From positions 1 to 19,815 of the forward strand of contig CAZQXD010000074.1 of NCBI GenBank assembly GCA_964597315.1: a stretch of 19,815 nucleotides of DNA. The letters are read 5' to 3'. This stretch comes from CAZQXD01 sp964597315 (GTDB lineage Bacteria > Pseudomonadota > Gammaproteobacteria > Competibacterales > Competibacteraceae). The translations under genes were made by a program, and so were the position numbers. The notes beneath the pieces are model-generated. The model was not told the origin of the DNA and did not search any database. It saw only the letters and a list, made by a program, of their open reading frames with translations. Each line of letters begins with the position of its first letter. Position 1 is the first letter of the stretch. Below are positions 1-7,821 of the stretch, in pieces.

Positions 1-53
1 CCACGACGACCGGAATCACAATCCGGGGCTCTACCAACTGAGCTACGCCCACC
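1..53 (-). tRNA. tRNA-His (GTG), 3' end cut by window edge
   Basis: Read on the minus strand, this is the 5' two-thirds of a histidine tRNA. It includes the acceptor 5' strand, a D arm with the usual AGCTCAGTTGGTAGAGC core, and an anticodon arm whose loop centres on GTG (positions 17-19). The extra G at -1 that marks histidine tRNAs is present at position 53, one base before the regular first residue. The T arm, the acceptor 3' strand and CCA lie beyond the window. It is the last of the three tRNAs here and is 27 nt from tRNA-Arg, so it is probably processed from the same transcript. The identity is secure. Confidence 0.95.
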
Positions 54-80
54 ATAAAATCATTCAATACCGCCTACAAA

Positions 81-157
81 TGGCGCGCCCGGCAGGACTC
101 GAACCTGCTACCCTCGGCTTAGAAGGCCGATGCTCTATCCGGATGAGCTACAGGCGC
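81..157 (-). tRNA. tRNA-Arg (TCT)
   Basis: This is a complete 77-nt tRNA with the 3' CCA encoded at 81-83. The acceptor stem GCGCCTG pairs with CGGGCGC with one G-U pair, and the discriminator is G. The anticodon stem TCGGC/GCCGA closes the loop CTTCTAA, giving anticodon TCT (121-123), which reads AGA and AGG arginine codons. The T arm has the standard GGTTCGAGTCC core. It lies between tRNA-Pro and tRNA-His on the same strand. Confidence 0.97.
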
Positions 158-192
158 AAACTAGCCACAGGACTGGACGAAACCACACGAAC

Positions 193-269
<77 letters not shown>

Positions 270-306
270 CTCTCGCCGGTCGGAGCTGGCTCCGGGTCCC
301 GTGCAA

Positions 307-328
307 GGCGGACAATGATACGTCCGCC
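307..328. repeat. 7-bp inverted repeat over the tRNA promoter -10 box
   Basis: GGCGGAC (307-313) and GTCCGCC (322-328) are perfect inverted arms separated by 8 nt, and the separating bases contain the -10 box. It could be an operator-like dyad, or a hairpin ending the cysS transcript, whose stop is about 30 nt upstream. There is no T-run next to it, so a standard intrinsic terminator is not supported. It may also be chance in GC-rich DNA. Confidence 0.5.
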
Positions 329-343
329 GTCCGGGCGCGTCAA
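315..343 (-). promoter_or_regulatory. Sigma-70 promoter of the tRNA cluster
   Basis: On the minus strand there is a -35 box TTGACG (338-343), exactly 17 nt of spacer, and a -10 box TATCAT (315-320), each matching the consensus at 5 of 6 positions. The discriminator that follows, TGTCCGCC, is GC-rich. That is typical of stable-RNA promoters under stringent control. It sits between the cysS stop codon (360) and tRNA-Pro (5' end at 269), so it must serve the tRNAs. A 7-bp inverted repeat (307-328) flanks the -10 box. The boxes are read directly; the activity and regulation are inferred. Confidence 0.8.
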
Positions 344-359
344 TGTTAGATAGCGGCTC

Positions 360-1733
360 TCATTCCCGACGCCAGGTCGTGCCTCCGGGTCCGTCTTCCA
401 GCACCACGCCTTGGGCAGTCAGTTGCTCCCGAATCCGGTCGGCCTCCGCCCAGTTTCTGGCCTGGCGGGCCTCGACCCGCCGCCGGATCAGTGTTTCGAT
501 CTGTTCGGCCGACACCTCGCCTGCATCCCCTCGTAAAAAGCTTTCTGGATCGTCCTGTAACAGGCCGAGAACAGCTCCCAGAGCGCGCAGTTCCGCCCCA
601 AAGCCAGCCGCCCGTTCGGGTTCGGCGCCGCGCCAGCGGTTGCACTCCCGAGCCAGGTCGAACAGTACCGACAGCGCCTCCGGGGTATTGAAATCATCAT
701 CCATGGCGGCATCGAATCGTCGGGTATGCTCTCCGGGCGTGGCATCAGCCGCCGGTAAGCTCCGCAGAGCGGTATACAACCGGGTCAGGCAGGATTTGGC
801 CTGTTCCAGATTTTCCCCAGAGTAGTTCAGGGGACTGCGGTAGTGGCTGGAAAGGATAAAGCAGCGCACCACTTCCGGCGGATACTGAGCTAGAACCTCT
901 CGCACGGTAAAAAAATTGCCCAGGGACTTGGACATTTTCTCGTCATCCACCTGCACAAATCCATTATGCATCCAATAATTCACAAAGGTATGACCGCTGG
1001 CCGCCTCGCTTTGGGCCAGCTCGTTCTCATGATGGGGGAACTTTAGGTCCATGCCGCCGCCATGGATATCGAAATGCTCCCCAAGGCAGCGCTTCGACAT
1101 GGCCGAGCATTCGATATGCCAGCCGGGTCGGCCCGGACCCCAGGGAGATGGCCAACTGGGTTCACCAGGCTTGGCGGCCTTCCAAAGCACGAAATCCAGG
1201 GGGTCGTGCTTGGCCCTACTTACCTCCACCCGCGCCCCGGCGCGTAGATCCTCCAGGCGCTTGTTGGACAGCTTGCCATACGCCTGGAATCGGCCCACAT
1301 CGTAATAGACGTCGCCGTTGTCGGCCCGGTAAGCGTAGCCCTTGTCCTCCAGGCTACGGATCAATTCCAGGATAGCCTCCATGCTATCGGTGGCCCGGGG
1401 TTCCAGGTCAGGTGGCAGCGCCCCCAAGACCTGAGCATCCTCGTGCATGGCCTTAATGAACCGCTCGGTCAGAGCGTCGATTGCCTCGCCGTTGTCCCGT
1501 GCGCGGGCGATGATCTTGTCGTCCACATCGGTGATATTGCGCACATAGGTAACCTGGTAGCCCCGATGGCGCAGGTAGCGGACCACCATGTCGAACACCA
1601 CCATCACCCGGGCGTGACCCACATGGCAGTAATCATAGACGGTCATACCACACACATACATACGCACCTTCCCCGGCTCGATAGGAGTGAACGGTTCTTT
1701 CTGGCGGGTCAGGCTATTGTGGATCTGAAGCAT
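360..1733 (-). CDS. cysS: Cysteinyl-tRNA synthetase
   Basis: This class I synthetase charges tRNA-Cys with cysteine in the cytoplasm. With the start at 1733 the protein has 457 residues, close to the 461 of E. coli. The HIGH-type motif HVGH is at residues 37-40 and KMSKS at 266-270. The zinc ligands that select cysteine are all present: C28, C209, H234 and E238. The C-terminus ends in the family's EDGPGGTTWRR pattern. The reading frame stays open upstream to 1802, but the protein that begins MLQIHNSLTRQK at 1733 matches the E. coli start. It also has a weak GGAAG ribosome site 8 nt upstream. A promoter with its -10 box at 1805-1810 would start the RNA near 1798, after the longer start. It is transcribed towards the tRNA cluster. 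Confidence 0.97.
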   Translation of the reverse strand: MLQIHNSLTRQKEPFTPIEPGKVRMYVCGMTVYDYCHVGHARVMVVFDMVVRYLRHRGYQVTYVRNITDVDDKIIARARDNGEAIDALTERFIKAMHEDAQVLGALPPDLEPRATDSMEAILELIRSLEDKGYAYRADNGDVYYDVGRFQAYGKLSNKRLEDLRAGARVEVSRAKHDPLDFVLWKAAKPGEPSWPSPWGPGRPGWHIECSAMSKRCLGEHFDIHGGGMDLKFPHHENELAQSEAASGHTFVNYWMHNGFVQVDDEKMSKSLGNFFTVREVLAQYPPEVVRCFILSSHYRSPLNYSGENLEQAKSCLTRLYTALRSLPAADATPGEHTRRFDAAMDDDFNTPEALSVLFDLARECNRWRGAEPERAAGFGAELRALGAVLGLLQDDPESFLRGDAGEVSAEQIETLIRRRVEARQARNWAEADRIREQLTAQGVVLEDGPGGTTWRRE

Positions 1734-1804
1734 CGGCTTGGCTTCCATCGGATAGTCAGGGTGGCCCGTAAAGGCAAACACCGGCGGGAAATGGATCGTC
1801 ATTG

Positions 1805-1833
1805 ATGGTAGCGGAATTCCCCTGCCGCGACAA
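1805..1833 (-). promoter_or_regulatory. Candidate cysS promoter
   Basis: Minus strand: -35 TTGTCG (1828-1833), 17-nt spacer, -10 TACCAT (1805-1810), each 4 of 6 to consensus. The predicted RNA start near 1798 leaves a leader of about 65 nt before the ATG at 1733. The boxes are modest individually, but the exact spacing and the position support them. It overlaps the ppiA promoter on the other strand. Confidence 0.5.
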
Positions 1834-1855
1834 AGCCAGCGGAGCGCCTTATCAT
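1827..1855 (+). promoter_or_regulatory. Candidate promoter of ppiA-ppiB-lpxH
   Basis: Plus strand: -35 GCGACA (1827-1832), 17-nt spacer, -10 TATCAT (1850-1855). The -10 is identical to that of the tRNA promoter. The RNA would start near 1862, about 27 nt before the ppiA ATG, with AAGGA (1879-1883) as the ribosome site. Its -35 box overlaps the -35 box of the cysS promoter on the other strand, so the two could compete. Confidence 0.55.
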
Positions 1856-1888
1856 GGGGGGCGCAACCGACTAACCTGAAGGACTCTT

Positions 1889-2470
1889 ATGAAGCAGAGT
1901 GTCACTGTCCTGCTGTATTTACTCGCCAGCCTGTCTCTGGCCGCCACCGCCGCGCCCAGGGTCGCCATGGAAACCAGCCTGGGAACCATCGTGCTGGAAC
2001 TGCACGAAGATCAGGCCCCCAACACTACGGCCAACTTCCTGCAATACGTCCGGGACGGGTTCTATGACGGCACGATTTTTCACCGGGTCATCGGCAACTT
2101 CATGATCCAGGGTGGAGGTTTCACGGAAGACTATCAGCGCAAATCCACCCGGGAACCGATTCGCAACGAAGCCCATAACGGCCTGAAGAATACGCGCGGC
2201 ACCGTGGCCATGGCCCGCACCGCCGCCCCCCATTCGGCCACGGCCCAGTTCTTTATCAACGTCAAGGACAACAGATTTTTAGATTATCCCGGACAGGACG
2301 GCTGGGGTTACGCGGTCTTCGGCCAGGTGGTGGAAGGCATGGAGGTGGTGGATGCCATCCGCCAGACAGCCACCGGTCCGGGCGGCCCCTTTCCGGCGGA
2401 TGTTCCCCGCACCCCGGTAGTGATCGAGCATATGACGATTGTGGAAACAACCAACTCCAAGAGTGAATAA
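1889..2470 (+). CDS. ppiA: Periplasmic peptidyl-prolyl cis-trans isomerase (cyclophilin)
   Basis: This 193-residue cyclophilin catalyses cis-trans isomerisation at proline bonds during folding of exported proteins. An N-terminal signal peptide is clear: Lys at residue 2, a hydrophobic run over residues 5-18, and a likely cut near Ala22 before PRVAMETSLG. The cyclophilin core follows, with the active-site set R66 (in FHRVI), F71, M72 and Q74 (in FMIQGGG). GTVAMART, QFFINV and GWGYAVFG follow as in E. coli PpiA and PpiB. It is the first gene of a plus-strand unit and lies 1 nt before the start of a second, cytoplasmic cyclophilin. The ATG at 1889 has AAGGA 5 nt upstream. The class is certain; the name ppiA rests on the signal peptide. 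Confidence 0.93.
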   Translation: MKQSVTVLLYLLASLSLAATAAPRVAMETSLGTIVLELHEDQAPNTTANFLQYVRDGFYDGTIFHRVIGNFMIQGGGFTEDYQRKSTREPIRNEAHNGLKNTRGTVAMARTAAPHSATAQFFINVKDNRFLDYPGQDGWGYAVFGQVVEGMEVVDAIRQTATGPGGPFPADVPRTPVVIEHMTIVETTNSKSE

Positions 2471-2471
2471 C

Positions 2472-2972
2472 ATGGCCAAAATCAAATTACATACCACCAA
2501 AGGCGTCATCGGCATCGAGCTTGACCACGACAAGGCGCCGGCCACGGCGGCAAATTTCCTTGAATACGCTCGGGAGGGGTTCTTCACAGACACCCTGTTT
2601 CACCGGGTGATTCCCGGTTTCATGATCCAGGGCGGGGGACTGCAAGCGGATATGAGCCCCAAGCCCACCCGCTCGCCCATCAAGAACGAAGCCGACAACG
2701 GCCTGGCCAATGACCGGGGCACCGTGGCCATGGCCCGCACCTCGGACCCCCACTCGGCCAGTTCCCAATTTTTTATCAATGTGGCCGACAACGGTTTTCT
2801 GAACCATACCGCTCCCACCGCCCAAGGCTGGGGGTATTGCGTGTTTGGCCGGGTGACTGAAGGCATGGATGTAGTGGACGCCATTCTGGAGGTGCCCACC
2901 ACCTCGCGCCGAGGCCATCAGGACGTTCCGACGGAAGATGTCGTCATCGAGAAAGTAGACGTGGACGAGTAA
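2472..2972 (+). CDS. ppiB: Cytoplasmic peptidyl-prolyl cis-trans isomerase (cyclophilin)
   Basis: This 166-residue single-domain cyclophilin has no signal peptide and is therefore expected in the cytoplasm. The active-site residues R45, F50, M51 and Q53 are present. The C-terminal half reads GWGYCVFGRVTEGMDVVDAI, almost the same as E. coli PpiB. The open frame reaches back to 2439, inside ppiA, but MAKIKLHTTKG at 2472 matches the family start. It falls 1 nt after the ppiA stop. The two neighbours share long identical protein and DNA segments, for example around GTVAMART, which suggests an old tandem duplication. Translational coupling with ppiA is likely given the spacing. Confidence 0.95.
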   Translation: MAKIKLHTTKGVIGIELDHDKAPATAANFLEYAREGFFTDTLFHRVIPGFMIQGGGLQADMSPKPTRSPIKNEADNGLANDRGTVAMARTSDPHSASSQFFINVADNGFLNHTAPTAQGWGYCVFGRVTEGMDVVDAILEVPTTSRRGHQDVPTEDVVIEKVDVDE

Positions 2973-2976
2973 ATCC

Positions 2977-3702
2977 GTGGCTACTCTGTTCATCTCTGAT
3001 TTACACCTGGATAACGAACGCCCGGCCATCACCGGGCTGTTCGCGGACCTTGTGCGGGAGCGGGCAGCCAGCGCCGACGCCTTGTACATCCTAGGGGATT
3101 TGTTCGAAGCCTGGATCGGCGACGACGACCCGGGTGAGCCGGGCCGGACGGTGGCGGCGGCCTTGAGTGGTCTACGGGAACAGGGGGTGCCCGTCTATTT
3201 TGTCCACGGCAATCGGGATTTTCTGCTGGGCGAGCGCTTTGCCGAACGTTGCGGCCTGATCCTGCTGCCAGAGGAATCAGTGATTGATCTTTACGGCACC
3301 CCCACCCTGATCATGCATGGGGATAGCCTGTGTACCGACGACGTGGAATACCAACAGTTTCGCGCCCGGGTGCGCACCGCCACCTGGCGGCAACAGGTGC
3401 TGTCCCTGCCCCTGGACGAACGTCGGCGCATGGCCAGTCAGTTTCGCAACGACAGCCGCCAGGCCACCGGCGCCAAGACCGCCGAGATCACCGATGTGAA
3501 CCCCCAGGCCGTGGCGGCGGTCATGGAGTCCCACGGGGTCACACGGCTGATCCACGGTCACACCCATCGGCCCGCCATCCATGACTTTAAAATCAACAAC
3601 CGACCGGCCCGGCGCATCGTGTTGGGGGACTGGTATGAACAAGGCAGTGTGTTGAGCTGCGATGCCGACGGTTGCCGCCTGGAATCCCTGCCGCCACGCT
3701 AG
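2977..3702 (+). CDS. lpxH: UDP-2,3-diacylglucosamine hydrolase
   Basis: LpxH cleaves UDP-2,3-diacylglucosamine to lipid X and UMP, the fourth step of lipid A synthesis, at the inner face of the inner membrane. The 241-residue protein is a calcineurin-type metallophosphoesterase nearly the same length as E. coli LpxH (240). All metal ligands are visible: D8 and H10 (SDLHL), D41 (GDLFEAW), N79 (GNRD), H114 (MHGD), and H195 and H197 (HGHTH). The start is a GTG 4 nt after the ppiB stop, and its protein begins MATLFISDLHL as in E. coli. It is the last gene of the plus-strand unit and converges on dnaE with 13 nt between the stops. I see no hairpin terminator in that gap. Confidence 0.97.
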   Translation: MATLFISDLHLDNERPAITGLFADLVRERAASADALYILGDLFEAWIGDDDPGEPGRTVAAALSGLREQGVPVYFVHGNRDFLLGERFAERCGLILLPEESVIDLYGTPTLIMHGDSLCTDDVEYQQFRARVRTATWRQQVLSLPLDERRRMASQFRNDSRQATGAKTAEITDVNPQAVAAVMESHGVTRLIHGHTHRPAIHDFKINNRPARRIVLGDWYEQGSVLSCDADGCRLESLPPR

Positions 3703-3715
3703 AGACGATAACGCT

Positions 3716-6700
3716 TCAGTACTGCACTTTCACGCTACCCTGCCCGGCCAGGGATTCCAGGCGGGCCAGCAGTTCTTGGGTTGGGTGTATCCGCCATTCC
3801 TGCCCCAGAACCAACTCGGCCCGGGCCGTGACGCCGGTATAATCGATGGCCACTGGACAGCGGCCTTCCCGGAAAGGGTCCAGGGCGCGGATCAGTTCCG
3901 GGACGAAACCATTACCCGCCTGGCGACTGTCCACCCGGATCAGCAGCCGCCGGGCGCGGGCCTCCCGCGCCTGATCCATATCCATGACCTTGTCAGTGTT
4001 GAGCCGGAAACCGCCGGAGAAATCGTCGAAGGCCAATTCTCCTTCCACCACCAGCACCCGGTCCGGGGCCAGTTGGCGGTGGTATTGCTCGTAGACTTCT
4101 GGAAACACCCGGATCTCCAGCCGGGCGCTCTGGTCGTCCAGGGTGACAAAGGCCATGCGCCCACCACGGTTGGCGTTTTTAGTGCGGATGGCCACCACCA
4201 GCCCGGCCACCACCACTTTGCGTTTCTCCCGGCCATTGCTACCGCCCTCCAGCATCCGGGCCAGTCGACCGCTGACAAAATGCTCCAGTTCCGGCAGAAA
4301 GCGCTCGATAGGGTGGCCCGTCAGATACAGACCCAGGGTGTCTTTCTCTCCGATCAGCCGTTGTTCTTCGTCCCAGGCCGGGACGGCCACCTGTTTGGCG
4401 TCGGCCACCTGGGGCGCCACTTCAGCCACCCCCAGTCCGAATAAATCGTTCTGTCCGGCGGCGGCGGCCCGGGTGTGCTGTTCGGCCAGCCGCAGGGCCT
4501 CGGGCAGTTGCATCATCAAGGTGGCCCGGCCAGCATAAGCCTCTCCGGGCGCGTCGTCGGCCGCAGTCAGGCAATCGCAAGCGCCCGCTCGTATCAGAGA
4601 CTCCAACACCCGGCGGTTGACTTTGCGCAGATCGATGCGTCTGCAGAAATCATAGAGATCAGCGAACGGGCCGTTGCCGCGGCGCTCTTCCAATACCCCT
4701 TCGATGGCCCCCTCCCCTACCCCCTTAATGGCTCCCAGGCCGTAGACGATGCGGGCCTGGTCGTCCACGGTGAAACGGTATTCGGAGGTGTTCACCGAAG
4801 GCGGCACCACGACCAGCTGCATGGTCCGGCATTCCTCGATGAACACCACCACCTTGTCGGTGTTGTCCATGTCCGAGGACAATACCGCCGCCATGAACGC
4901 CGCCGGGTGATGGGCTTTCAGCCAGGCGGTCTGATAGGACACCAGAGCATAGGCAGCCGAATGGGACTTGTTGAAGCCATAACCCGCGAACTTTTCCATC
5001 AGATCGAAGATAGAGGTGGCCAACCCCTGGTCGATGCCGCGCTTGAGCGCGCCCTCGGTGAAAATCTGCCGCTGCTTGGCCATCTCCTCGGGCTTTTTCT
5101 TGCCCATGGCCCGGCGCAGCAGATCCGCCCCCCCTAAGGTGTAGCTGGCCAGCACCTGAGCGATTTGCATCACCTGCTCCTGATACAGAATGATGCCGTA
5201 GGTGGGTTCCAGCACTGGCGTCAGGTCCGGGTGGGGGTACTCCACCTTGGCCCGCCCGTGCTTGCGGTTGATGAAATCGTCCACCATGCCCGATTGCAGA
5301 GGCCCGGGCCGAAACAGGGCCACCAGGGCCACGATGTCCTCGAAACGATCCGGTTGCAGGCGCTTAACGAGGTCTTTCATGCCACGGGATTCCAACTGGA
5401 ACACCGCCGTGGTCTGACAGGCTTTCAGCAGCCGAAAGGTGGCCGGATCATCCAGGGGGATGGCGGCGATATCTAGGGGTGGTTTCTGACCCCGGGACCG
5501 CTGCCGGTTAACGGTCTGCAAGGCCCAGTCGATGATGGTCAGGGTACGCAGGCCCAGGAAGTCGAACTTCACCAGCCCCACCGCCTCCACGTCATCCTTG
5601 TCAAACTGAGTGACCACCGCCTCTGAGCCTTCCTCACAGTACAGCGGTGAAAAATCTGTCAGGGCCGAAGGTGAAATCACCACCCCGCCGGCGTGTTTGC
5701 CCACGTTGCGGGCCAGGCCCTCCAGCTTCCGGGCCAGGTCGATCAGGGTTTTGACTTCCTCATCGTTTTCATAGCTTTCCCGAAGGTCGGCCTCCTGCTC
5801 CAGGGCCTTGTCCAGGGTCATGCCAATCTCGAAGGGGATCAGTTTGGCGATCCTGTCCACGAAACCATAGGGATGGCCCAGCACCCGGCCCACGTCCCGC
5901 ACCACCGCCTTGGCCGCCATGCTGCCATGGGTGGCGATCTGGGAGACCTTGTCCCGACCGTATTGGCGGGCCACGTAGTCGATGACCCGATCCCGCCCGT
6001 CCATGCAGAAATCCACGTCGAAGTCGGGCATGGACACCCGCTCGGGGTTCAAGAACCGCTCGAACAGCAGATCATAGGCCAGGGGGTCCAGATCGGTGAT
6101 GCCCAGGGCGTAGGCCACTAGAGAACCGGCCCCGGAACCACGCCCCGGCCCTACCGGCACGCCGTTGTCCTTGGCCCAGCGGATAAAGTCGGCAACAATC
6201 AGAAAATAGCCGGGAAAACCCATTTGATTAATCACCTGGAGTTCGATCTCCAGGCGCTGGTCGTAGGGTTGGCGGCGCTGTCCGAAGTCGGCGGCCCGCC
6301 GATCCAAGAGCTTATCCAGGCGTTGCTCCAGTCCCTCCTGGGCCTGTCGGCTCAGAAAGGCATCGGGAGGCAGGCCCTCGGGAATAGGAAAGTCTGGCAG
6401 GAAATTCTTGCCCAGACTCAGTTCCAGGTTGCAGCGTCGGGCGATTTCGACGGTGTTTTCCAAAGCCTCCGGCAGATCGGCGAACAATTCCGCCATGTCC
6501 TCGGAGGTTTTCAAGTATTGCTGATCGCTGTACAACCGAGGCCGCCGGGGATCGTCCAGGGTCCGTCCCTCGAAGATACAGACCCGGGCCTCATGGGCCT
6601 CGAAGTCCCCTTGATTCAAAAAGCGTACATCGTTACTGGCCGCCACCGGGGCGTCGGCGGCCAAGGCCAGGTCCACGGCGGCATGGATATAGTCCTCATC

Positions 6701-7222
6701 CCCGGGCCGACCGGTGCGCTGCAACTCCAGATAATAGCGATCCGGGAACAGGGTCAACCAGTCATCCAGCAGCGCCCGGGCCTGTTGTTCGTGGCCGTTT
6801 AGCAGCGCTCGGCCCACGTCTCCCTCCCGGCCCCCGGATAGGGCGATCAACCCGGTGGTTTCTCCATCCAGCCAGTGGCGATCCACCCAGGGTATGCCTC
6901 GCTGTTGGCCCTCGGTATAGCCGCGACTGACCAGCCGGGTCAGGCTACGGTAGCCGCGCTCATCTTGACACAGCAACACCAGCCGGCCCGATGAGTCGTC
7001 TTGTCGGCGCACCCAAAGTTCGGCGCCGATAATGGGTTTCACTCCCGCACCCAAGGCCGCCTTGTAAAACTTGATCATGGCGAACAGGTTGCCCATGTCG
7101 GTGATCGCCACCGCCGGCATCCCCCGCTCCGCCACCTCCTTGACCAAGGGCTTGACCCGGACGATGCCATCCACCAGGGAGTATTCCGTATGCAGATGCA
7201 GATGCACAAAGCCCGGCGTCAT
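3716..7222 (-). CDS. dnaE: DNA polymerase III alpha subunit
   Basis: This is the replicative polymerase subunit, 1168 residues with the ATG at 7222 (E. coli has 1160). In order it has an N-terminal PHP domain opening HLHLHTEYSLVDG, then palm, thumb and fingers. The catalytic aspartates are D400 and D402 (in PDFDVDF) and D554 (in KFDFLGL). A helix-hairpin-helix region is followed by a beta-clamp-binding motif QNDLF at 924-928, then an OB fold and tau-binding tail. The PHP metal site looks broken: TDMGN replaces the TDHGN pattern and NDVRF replaces NDVHY. This is as expected where a separate epsilon subunit proofreads. A GTG at 7228 overlaps the rnhB stop, but the ribosome site fits the ATG. 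No accA follows, unlike E. coli. Confidence 0.98.
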   Translation of the reverse strand: MTPGFVHLHLHTEYSLVDGIVRVKPLVKEVAERGMPAVAITDMGNLFAMIKFYKAALGAGVKPIIGAELWVRRQDDSSGRLVLLCQDERGYRSLTRLVSRGYTEGQQRGIPWVDRHWLDGETTGLIALSGGREGDVGRALLNGHEQQARALLDDWLTLFPDRYYLELQRTGRPGDEDYIHAAVDLALAADAPVAASNDVRFLNQGDFEAHEARVCIFEGRTLDDPRRPRLYSDQQYLKTSEDMAELFADLPEALENTVEIARRCNLELSLGKNFLPDFPIPEGLPPDAFLSRQAQEGLEQRLDKLLDRRAADFGQRRQPYDQRLEIELQVINQMGFPGYFLIVADFIRWAKDNGVPVGPGRGSGAGSLVAYALGITDLDPLAYDLLFERFLNPERVSMPDFDVDFCMDGRDRVIDYVARQYGRDKVSQIATHGSMAAKAVVRDVGRVLGHPYGFVDRIAKLIPFEIGMTLDKALEQEADLRESYENDEEVKTLIDLARKLEGLARNVGKHAGGVVISPSALTDFSPLYCEEGSEAVVTQFDKDDVEAVGLVKFDFLGLRTLTIIDWALQTVNRQRSRGQKPPLDIAAIPLDDPATFRLLKACQTTAVFQLESRGMKDLVKRLQPDRFEDIVALVALFRPGPLQSGMVDDFINRKHGRAKVEYPHPDLTPVLEPTYGIILYQEQVMQIAQVLASYTLGGADLLRRAMGKKKPEEMAKQRQIFTEGALKRGIDQGLATSIFDLMEKFAGYGFNKSHSAAYALVSYQTAWLKAHHPAAFMAAVLSSDMDNTDKVVVFIEECRTMQLVVVPPSVNTSEYRFTVDDQARIVYGLGAIKGVGEGAIEGVLEERRGNGPFADLYDFCRRIDLRKVNRRVLESLIRAGACDCLTAADDAPGEAYAGRATLMMQLPEALRLAEQHTRAAAAGQNDLFGLGVAEVAPQVADAKQVAVPAWDEEQRLIGEKDTLGLYLTGHPIERFLPELEHFVSGRLARMLEGGSNGREKRKVVVAGLVVAIRTKNANRGGRMAFVTLDDQSARLEIRVFPEVYEQYHRQLAPDRVLVVEGELAFDDFSGGFRLNTDKVMDMDQAREARARRLLIRVDSRQAGNGFVPELIRALDPFREGRCPVAIDYTGVTARAELVLGQEWRIHPTQELLARLESLAGQGSVKVQY

Positions 7223-7224
7223 GG

Positions 7225-7821
7225 TCACACCTCTAGCCCCCGGGCCACTGCCCGGCGCACCGGGGCGAAGCTGCGTCGGTGTTCCGGGCTGGCGCCGTAG
7301 CGTTGCAAAGCTGCCAGATGGGCGGGGGTGGGATAGCCCTTATGCCGGTCGAACCCGTATTGGGGATAACAGGCATGCAAGCCCAGCATCTCTCGGTCCC
7401 TGAACACCTTGGCCAGGATAGAGGCGGCGCTGATGGCAGGCACCGTGGCGTCCCCCCCGATTACCGCCCGGGCCGGGCAGGCCAGTTCGGGACAACGGTT
7501 GCCGTCCACCAGTACCTGCGTCGGAACCGGCGTTAGATTGTGTACCGCACGCGCCATGGCCAGTAGACTGGCCCACAAGATATTCAAAGAATCGATTTCC
7601 GCCACCTCCGCTCGGGCAACCGCCCAGGCCAGGGCATGGGCCTGAATCTCGTCCGCCAGGGTTTCCCGGCGGCGGGGACTGAGGCGCTTGGAATCCGCCA
7701 GCCCGTCAATGGGCCGACCGGGATGCAGGATCACCGCCGCCGCCATCACCGGACCGGCTAGGGGACCGCGCCCGGCCTCGTCCACGCCGGCGATCAGGTG
7801 CTTATGGACGTTTAACTCCAT
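7225..7821 (-). CDS. rnhB: Ribonuclease HII
   Basis: RNase HII cuts RNA in RNA-DNA hybrids and nicks at single ribonucleotides left in DNA. With the ATG at 7821 the protein has 198 residues, close to E. coli (198). The four acidic active-site residues are visible: D14 and E15 (GVDEAGRG), D106 (VDGN) and D124 (GGDATVP, followed by AASILAK). Possible earlier starts are a TTG at 7836 and an ATG at 7833. None of the three has a strong ribosome site. The 7821 start has a weak GGA 7 nt upstream and gives the family length. It overlaps the 3' end of lpxB by 20 nt, and dnaE starts 2 nt after its stop. Confidence 0.95.
   Translation of the reverse strand: MELNVHKHLIAGVDEAGRGPLAGPVMAAAVILHPGRPIDGLADSKRLSPRRRETLADEIQAHALAWAVARAEVAEIDSLNILWASLLAMARAVHNLTPVPTQVLVDGNRCPELACPARAVIGGDATVPAISAASILAKVFRDREMLGLHACYPQYGFDRHKGYPTPAHLAALQRYGASPEHRRSFAPVRRAVARGLEV
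7229..7234 (-). promoter_or_regulatory. Ribosome binding site deciding the dnaE start
   Basis: AGAGGT on the minus strand lies 6 nt before the ATG at 7222 and directly against the in-frame GTG at 7228. The spacing favours the ATG, which starts 2 nt after the rnhB TGA. Confidence 0.6.

Noticed and set aside
1734..1802. Upstream extension of CysRS to a start at 1802
   Set aside because: The extra 23 residues do not match the family, lack a well-placed ribosome site, and would begin before the predicted transcription start.
3703..3715. Bidirectional terminator between lpxH and dnaE
   Set aside because: The 13-nt gap and its flanks contain a direct repeat (ACGCT) but no inverted repeat able to form a hairpin.
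3662..5137. Long plus-strand frames (260 and 220 residues) opposite dnaE
   Set aside because: They are antisense to dnaE, whose catalytic motifs are all present in the minus frame. No family features are visible.
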